From NCBI GenBank assembly GCA_011317545.1, contig WUJK01000002.1, forward strand, positions 744,001 through 808,000: 64,000 bases of DNA, written 5' to 3'. Below the pieces are notes generated by a model. It had not been told where the DNA came from. It worked only from the letters and a program-made list of their open reading frames with translations, and did no database searches. Positions within the stretch are counted from its first letter, which is position 1; every line of letters starts with the position of its first letter. Positions 59,401-64,000 of this stretch are shown here, one piece after another. Origin of the DNA: Coniella vitis (Eukaryota; Ascomycota; Sordariomycetes; Diaporthales; Schizoparmaceae). The position numbers were made by a program, and so were the translations under genes.

Positions 59401-61778
59401 AATATCCGAGCCATGGGCGAGCAGGAAAAGGGTTCGAGGACTAGTTCTGTCGACTCATGACGACCAGCAAATGGTGCCAGGTGGACAAGTGCTGTTGGCT
59501 AGAAAGATCGCGTCAGCCCACATCAAAGGCGAAATCGATCTGTAGCAGGTGCAAGGGGCCTCCAGCAGTTCAGGTCAGTCGCATGTCGGACTGCGAGCCT
59601 GCTCCAAGCGGAAGAAGATGGATGCCGTGGCGTCATGGCCGCGCTGGGATCCGTGTCTTGTTGAGCCCGGTACGGTTCATGAGAAGCCATCATCTGTCGG
59701 AAAGCCATGAGAAGAACATGTTACACGCCTCTGCGTTATGTAGCTGAGGTCGTGCAGAACATAGTAGTACTGCCTGCAGGCTGCACCGACTACTATGTAT
59801 GTAGATGCTTGGTGCCCACAAGCACTGTGACACTGCACAATGGGGGGAGAACGGCGGCATTCCCCAGTGTAGCATGCATACTGTAGTACCTAGGTAGCCC
59901 GTATGTACCAATGTAGGAAGCCTGCTTTGCGCCTGCTTTCTTGAGTGTGGGAAGGCACGACTTTGGCTCTTCAGCTGCGCTCCTGCGTAGGACAGCGGAC
60001 GCTGCTCCCGGGCAGGGTCGTGGGAGGCGAGCCTTGTACTTTGACTTTACCCGTTCAGCCTCAACTTATACACTGCTGCTACCTAGGCAGCGTGTACTTT
60101 GTAGCAGTACTATGTAAACCACAGGCCCAGGCCTTCAGGCCTAGGCCCTACTTCGGCACACTACGGCACACTATGTAACACACTGTGAGCCAAACCCTGT
60201 CAGCCCTGCAAGTACCTGGATATGCACCGAGGATAAGAAGCCACAGGTGTGACCATAGTCCAGGCACATATGCATCTCTGCTGCAGGTGCGGGAGATGGC
60301 GTTACCTGCCAGTCTGCCAGCCAGCCAGCCTGCCTGCCTGCCTACATACATAGTAGTAGTTCCTCCTGCTTTCCTGGCTTCACACCAGCGAAACACGCCA
60401 CCGGGTGGCGGCCAGGCCCCGATCCGTTCCCCAAGCTTCTGTCGTTTTGGTGCTTGCCGGCTAAGCCCACACAACACGCGCTATATCACATCTCAGATCC
60501 GACGTCGACTTGTTCCCTCGGCTCGACCGCTCCATTACCTCGCCGGCTGTTGCTCGCAGTCCCCGTCTACCAGAGTCCCCACCCGCTGTGCGCTGTCGCA
60601 ATGCTTGCTCGAAATTGGTCTGATCTCCAGGCCCTGGAGACTTGACTCTCGCCGCCTCATCTAGGCAAGACGGTTCCACCATATAATTGTGTGCTCTTGG
60701 TGGGCCGGCCTCCTACAGCGCTCTCTCTTGTGCACGTCTGAACGGCCATGCATCAGCTGCCGTCTACAGGGCCAGCGCCGAACCCAACATCTGCAAGCTC
60801 CCGGGGCCTGCTTTCGTGTACAAGACAACTCCACAAGTGCTCCTTGGCCAGGCGGGTCGCCGCAGCCGATCTGCATGCGTTGCTTGAGCAGGTCTAAGGG
60901 CCTGGTTGATACTATATACACGGCTTGCTATAGGGCGCCCAGCAGAGACAATGGTGGAGCAAGCTACTGCACCGTTGATTTGGGGGCCGCTGCGCTGCGG
61001 GTCGACCTTGACAGCTGCACTCTGCAGCGTTCGGAGCCCGCCTAGAAGAGGCAAAGCAACCACCTCACAAAGCAGCAAAATGTGAGACGTCAAACTCGCA
61101 ACGTCAGGTCGGCCACCGCAACATGCAAGCGAGAGCAACGAACGCTGGATGAACACGACATAAGACACTGCTGGTGTTTCAAAGGTTGTCAAGTGGAAAC
61201 CGCCACGAGAAAGAAGAGAAGGGGAGTGAAAACAAAAGATGGTCAAGAAGCACGGTTGCGTTTGGCTAAGCAGGCTCTTGCCCCCTTGGCTAGAACAGCC
61301 AGTCCTGCCCTCCATGGAAACTGCACACAGAGCCACGCAGGCAGGCAGACAGGCAGGTGGTGCACCCTCAGCGAAACCAGGCCTTCGTACGCGATTCTCC
61401 TCCAAATTGCAAGGGTGCCAACCCCCATTCCGCCGCCCAGCATCTCCGGTCATGGCGTCGTTCTCACGCATTGCAGTACTCCACCAAGACACCATCTCTG
61501 CGCCCCTGTCAGAGAACCAACAAGCCACGAGCCTGCTCCCGAGCTTGACGGGTACACATCACCCTGGTCCCTGACACACCTTAATTCGTCCTTGCGCCGG
61601 GAAGCAGCCGTTGACATATTTGTACCTAGGTATTCTCCCAGCAGTCCCCCGTGCGCGGGTATAAGGATCCTCCTCCACACGAGCAATGCGAGCATCTGTT
61701 CTTGAAAGAGCGCATCAGACAACTCACCCGCAATCTCTACGGCAAAGTTTGAGTTACTTGTATATATCTTTGTCCAGA
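56438..61778. other. Gene-poor stretch, about 5.3 kb
   Basis: I cannot support any gene here. Open frames exist on both strands (60764-61528 on - is the longest, 254 codons) but match no family and cross low-complexity sequence, including a GCCTGCCT-type run at 60310-60345. Coding-like scraps at 58604-59043 and 59064-59414 (-) may be decayed gene pieces. The region holds three 9-mer copies (59791, 60108, 60347) and two TACCTAGGTA palindromes (59887, 61623). Confidence 0.45.
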
Positions 61779-61786
61779 TATATAAA
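61779..61786 (+). promoter_or_regulatory. TATA box candidate
   Basis: TATATAAA lies 245 bp upstream of the ATG of the small Cys-rich gene, with a CAG trinucleotide run (about 61844-61867) in the presumed 5' UTR between them. Confidence 0.45.
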
Positions 61787-62030
61787 GCGTGCGTGACCAC
61801 AAGCAGCCGTGTTGCTTCCATCTCTATGCCTACTATCTACCTACCCAGCAGCAGCAGCAGCAGCAGCCAAACAATCAACGAACAAACAAGAAACAACACC
61901 CCGACCCATTACGCGACCATAAACACACATATCTCTGCATAGACACGAGGTTTGGCACAGCCACGCACATCAACAATCATCTACAGTCTTGATACCTTAC
62001 GCTCTATCCTAATCACGTCTACCGGTCAAC

Positions 62031-62478
62031 ATGAGCGCTAGCGGCAGTGGCGGGTTCAACAAATACCGGTGCAAGTACTTTCTCACTTACAATTGCGAGA
62101 ATTGGGTTTACGTGAGCGGCTCACCATGCGCACATTGTCTCGTGAGTTCTGCCAATCCAATGCAATGCTATAATTTGGGGCTAACCTGGGGTTCCCCTTC
62201 GATGGCAGGCCGACGGTAGAGATGATGTAGCAATGTCGGCGCACACGCAAGCTCATCTTAATACGGCGCCAAAAGACATTTGCGTTCCATATTTTGCGGA
62301 CGGTGTTCTCAAATACTCATTGATGGAGGTCGTCTCGACTGACCAGTCGGGCCAGTACTGGGAGTTGCGAGAGAAGGTCTCGAATCCTAGAATGCCCGTG
62401 GTTGCCACTACAGGTGCCCAACCTCCGCCACCTGCGTTCATATCAAGCTCAAGCTTACCAGCACACGCGCGTGTTTAG
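62031..62478 (+). CDS. Small Cys-motif protein, uncharacterised, 126 aa
   Basis: Two exons, 62031..62141 and 62209..62478, with a 67-nt phase-0 intron (GTGAGT, branch GCTAAC, acceptor CAG). Good splice signals and a TATA box support a real gene. The N-terminal 36 residues hold four cysteines spaced C-x7-C-x10-C-x2-C (RCKYFLTYNC, then PCAHC), with aromatic residues between, suggesting a small zinc-binding fold. It is followed by LADGRDDVAMSAH, a mixed middle, and a Pro/Ser tail. There is no signal peptide, so it is not an obvious secreted effector. I cannot assign it to a named family. Confidence 0.7.
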
Positions 62479-64000
62479 AAAGCCTGAGAGCCTCTAACAC
62501 AGCATGCAGGCGGGGAATTTCGGCCATAGCAGGGCCGGGTGGGGGGGGGGGCGGGGCGCAAGATACCTCTGGAATTTTACAAAAGCAGTTTTGGTTAATG
62601 ACTAGAAAGTCAGGTGGAAAGTGGGCCTCTATGGATCACGCTAGGAAGGAAACGCAAGCAGATTGGAAGGCAGCGTAGGAAGACAACAAAATTATGATAC
62701 CAAATTGAGCAAAAGAAATCTCTAGGATAATCAAAGCCTCGAAGATCTTGGCTGGGCAATTCTCTGCAGGTTTATTGTGCACACGATGTCGGGCTGAGAC
62801 TACTTGCAACTATATGGAGACCTGACGAGAAGTATAAGGAATGGGCGGAAGCGTGGCCGGATTCATCCATCAACCACGCTGACCTCAGTCTTCCTCTGGG
62901 CCATAGATACAGCTATGAGCACGGATGGCCCCTGGCAGTTCTGGGTTCTCAAGTCAGCAACACATCTCATATCAACCGGCATTGTTTATCCAGACACACC
63001 AGATGAGACGCAGCCAAATCTTACCACCGACTACGCAAGGCTTCGCAATCTGGTGCCACTACTAGCCCGGAACGAGCATGAAAGGTCCCACAGCTTTCTG
63101 GACGGCTGACGGCAGACCCACCAGCCAGAAGAGATAGATTTGGTTTATCCACATTGTCCAAACAAAAAGTGCATACTATGTACGTGATTGCCCAAGCGGC
63201 TTGCGGGTCATGCCGGCAGCGTTGGCACATGTCAAACCACCCCCCCCCAAAAAGGCTCTCGGTCGCAAGGCAATTTCACTAACATGGTATCAGCACAAGC
63301 CATTGTACATTGGTTTTTGGGTGGTTATTTTTTTTTCTAATTTCCTCCACTAAGTTGAAGACACCGTGGACTCGTCTAAAGAGACAAAAGGATACTGGGC
63401 GTCGTACGGTTACTATGACATGAAATGGAAAGCACAATTATTTCGGCCGAGACGTCGCAGTCTCACACCAACACAACAAGCCCAAAGAAAAACCCACATG
63501 AAGCCATTTCGGATGGCTGAGCCGAAATAGCCTCAGGGGCGCCAACGAAACGGCACAGCCCGATACCACTTGTTTTACATAGGTGTTGTTGGAAGTCCCC
63601 CCCCCCTCCCCCACAGGCGCGTCCAAAGACATGCACAGGGTCCAGAGGTCATGTGGCTTGGGGGCCCGTTACAATGTTAACCGACACCTTTGTGGCTGCT
63701 CTTTGTCACATGAATATTCTTGGAGACGCTTTGATGGCCATGGATTGGGTCGTCTTTTCGACGGGTTGCTGGTTGCTGGTTGCTGGTTGCTGCATGTGAA
63801 AGAAGAGAACGGTTGAAAAGGCTGGTATTTCTCATCTGATCCGGGTGGAATTTCCAAAGACGGCCACAGCTCAGAGTCTGGATTCGGTCAGCGTGGAAAG
63901 TCTTTTACTGGTGGACTGGCGGTGGAGTCTGGCACCGAGACGAGTTTTGTCATTGTAATATCGGAAGATCATCGTTATCACGAGGAATGTTCATCCGGTT
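62479..64000. other. Intergenic to window end
   Basis: No supported gene. It contains a G-rich run near 62537-62556, a 9-mer TACTATGTA at 63174, a C-rich run at 63596-63613, and four copies of GGTTGCT at about 63763-63793. Confidence 0.45.

Noticed and set aside
60764..61528. 254-codon open frame on -
   Set aside because: No recognisable domain, crosses repetitive sequence, and probably lies in the upstream region of the small Cys-rich gene.

Overview
The window is nuclear DNA of a filamentous ascomycete (Pezizomycotina). Coding genes carry short introns (about 50-150 nt) with GTRNGT-type donors, CTRAC branch points and YAG acceptors. Both tRNA genes have an intron directly 3' of the anticodon. 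The gene set (COX18, Pep12 syntaxin, NDC1, DLT1, Zn2Cys6 regulator, YAG7-like, CENP-W) is fungal. The gene flavour suggests Sordariomycetes, probably Hypocreales; that is inference, and no species can be named from sequence alone.

Layout. 0.2-7.4 kb is a compact housekeeping block: COX18 insertase, Pep12-type Qa-SNARE, nucleoporin NDC1 and DLT1. 8.4-9.5 kb holds a two-exon hypothetical gene. 11.7-15.1 kb is a six-exon Zn2Cys6 transcription factor. 15.1-22 kb is gene-poor: microsatellites, an AT-rich island, and the decayed remains of a ZNFX1-like superfamily-1 helicase with a CCCH finger. 22-30.6 kb is a second dense block: nicotinamide riboside kinase, peptidyl-tRNA hydrolase 2, UTP7 and TSR1 (divergent, both 40S biogenesis factors), and urease accessory protein UreG. 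A tRNA-Lys(CTT) follows at 32.1 kb. 32.9-42.5 kb is an oxidoreductase stretch: a GMC oxidoreductase, a cytochrome b5/cytochrome b5 reductase fusion, and an unusual P450 with a non-membrane N-terminal extension. 43.8-47.8 kb holds a YAG7-like RGG protein, the tiny histone-fold centromere protein CENP-W and prefoldin subunit 4. 48.8-54.6 kb is accessory: a LINE ORF1-like fragment, a trypsin-like serine protease gene with an internal 39-bp duplication, a broken TPR gene of the type found on fungal NLR/STAND proteins, and a tRNA-Leu(AAG). 54.7-56.4 kb is a Baeyer-Villiger-type flavin monooxygenase. 57-62 kb is almost empty, ending in a small Cys-rich protein gene at 62.0-62.5 kb.

Functional connections. 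UTP7 and TSR1 share a 440-bp divergent promoter and act in the same pathway. The b5 reductase fusion and the P450 are divergent neighbours and could in principle form an electron-transfer pair. The protease and the broken TPR gene converge, which hints at the remains of an NLR-type surveillance locus.

A striking non-genic signal is a 9-mer, TACATAGTA/TACTATGTA, found at least 16 times, always between genes, where about 0.5 copies are expected by chance. The 10-bp palindrome TACCTAGGTA is also over-represented. Exon boundaries were worked out by hand from splice signals and frame continuity, not by alignment or RNA data.
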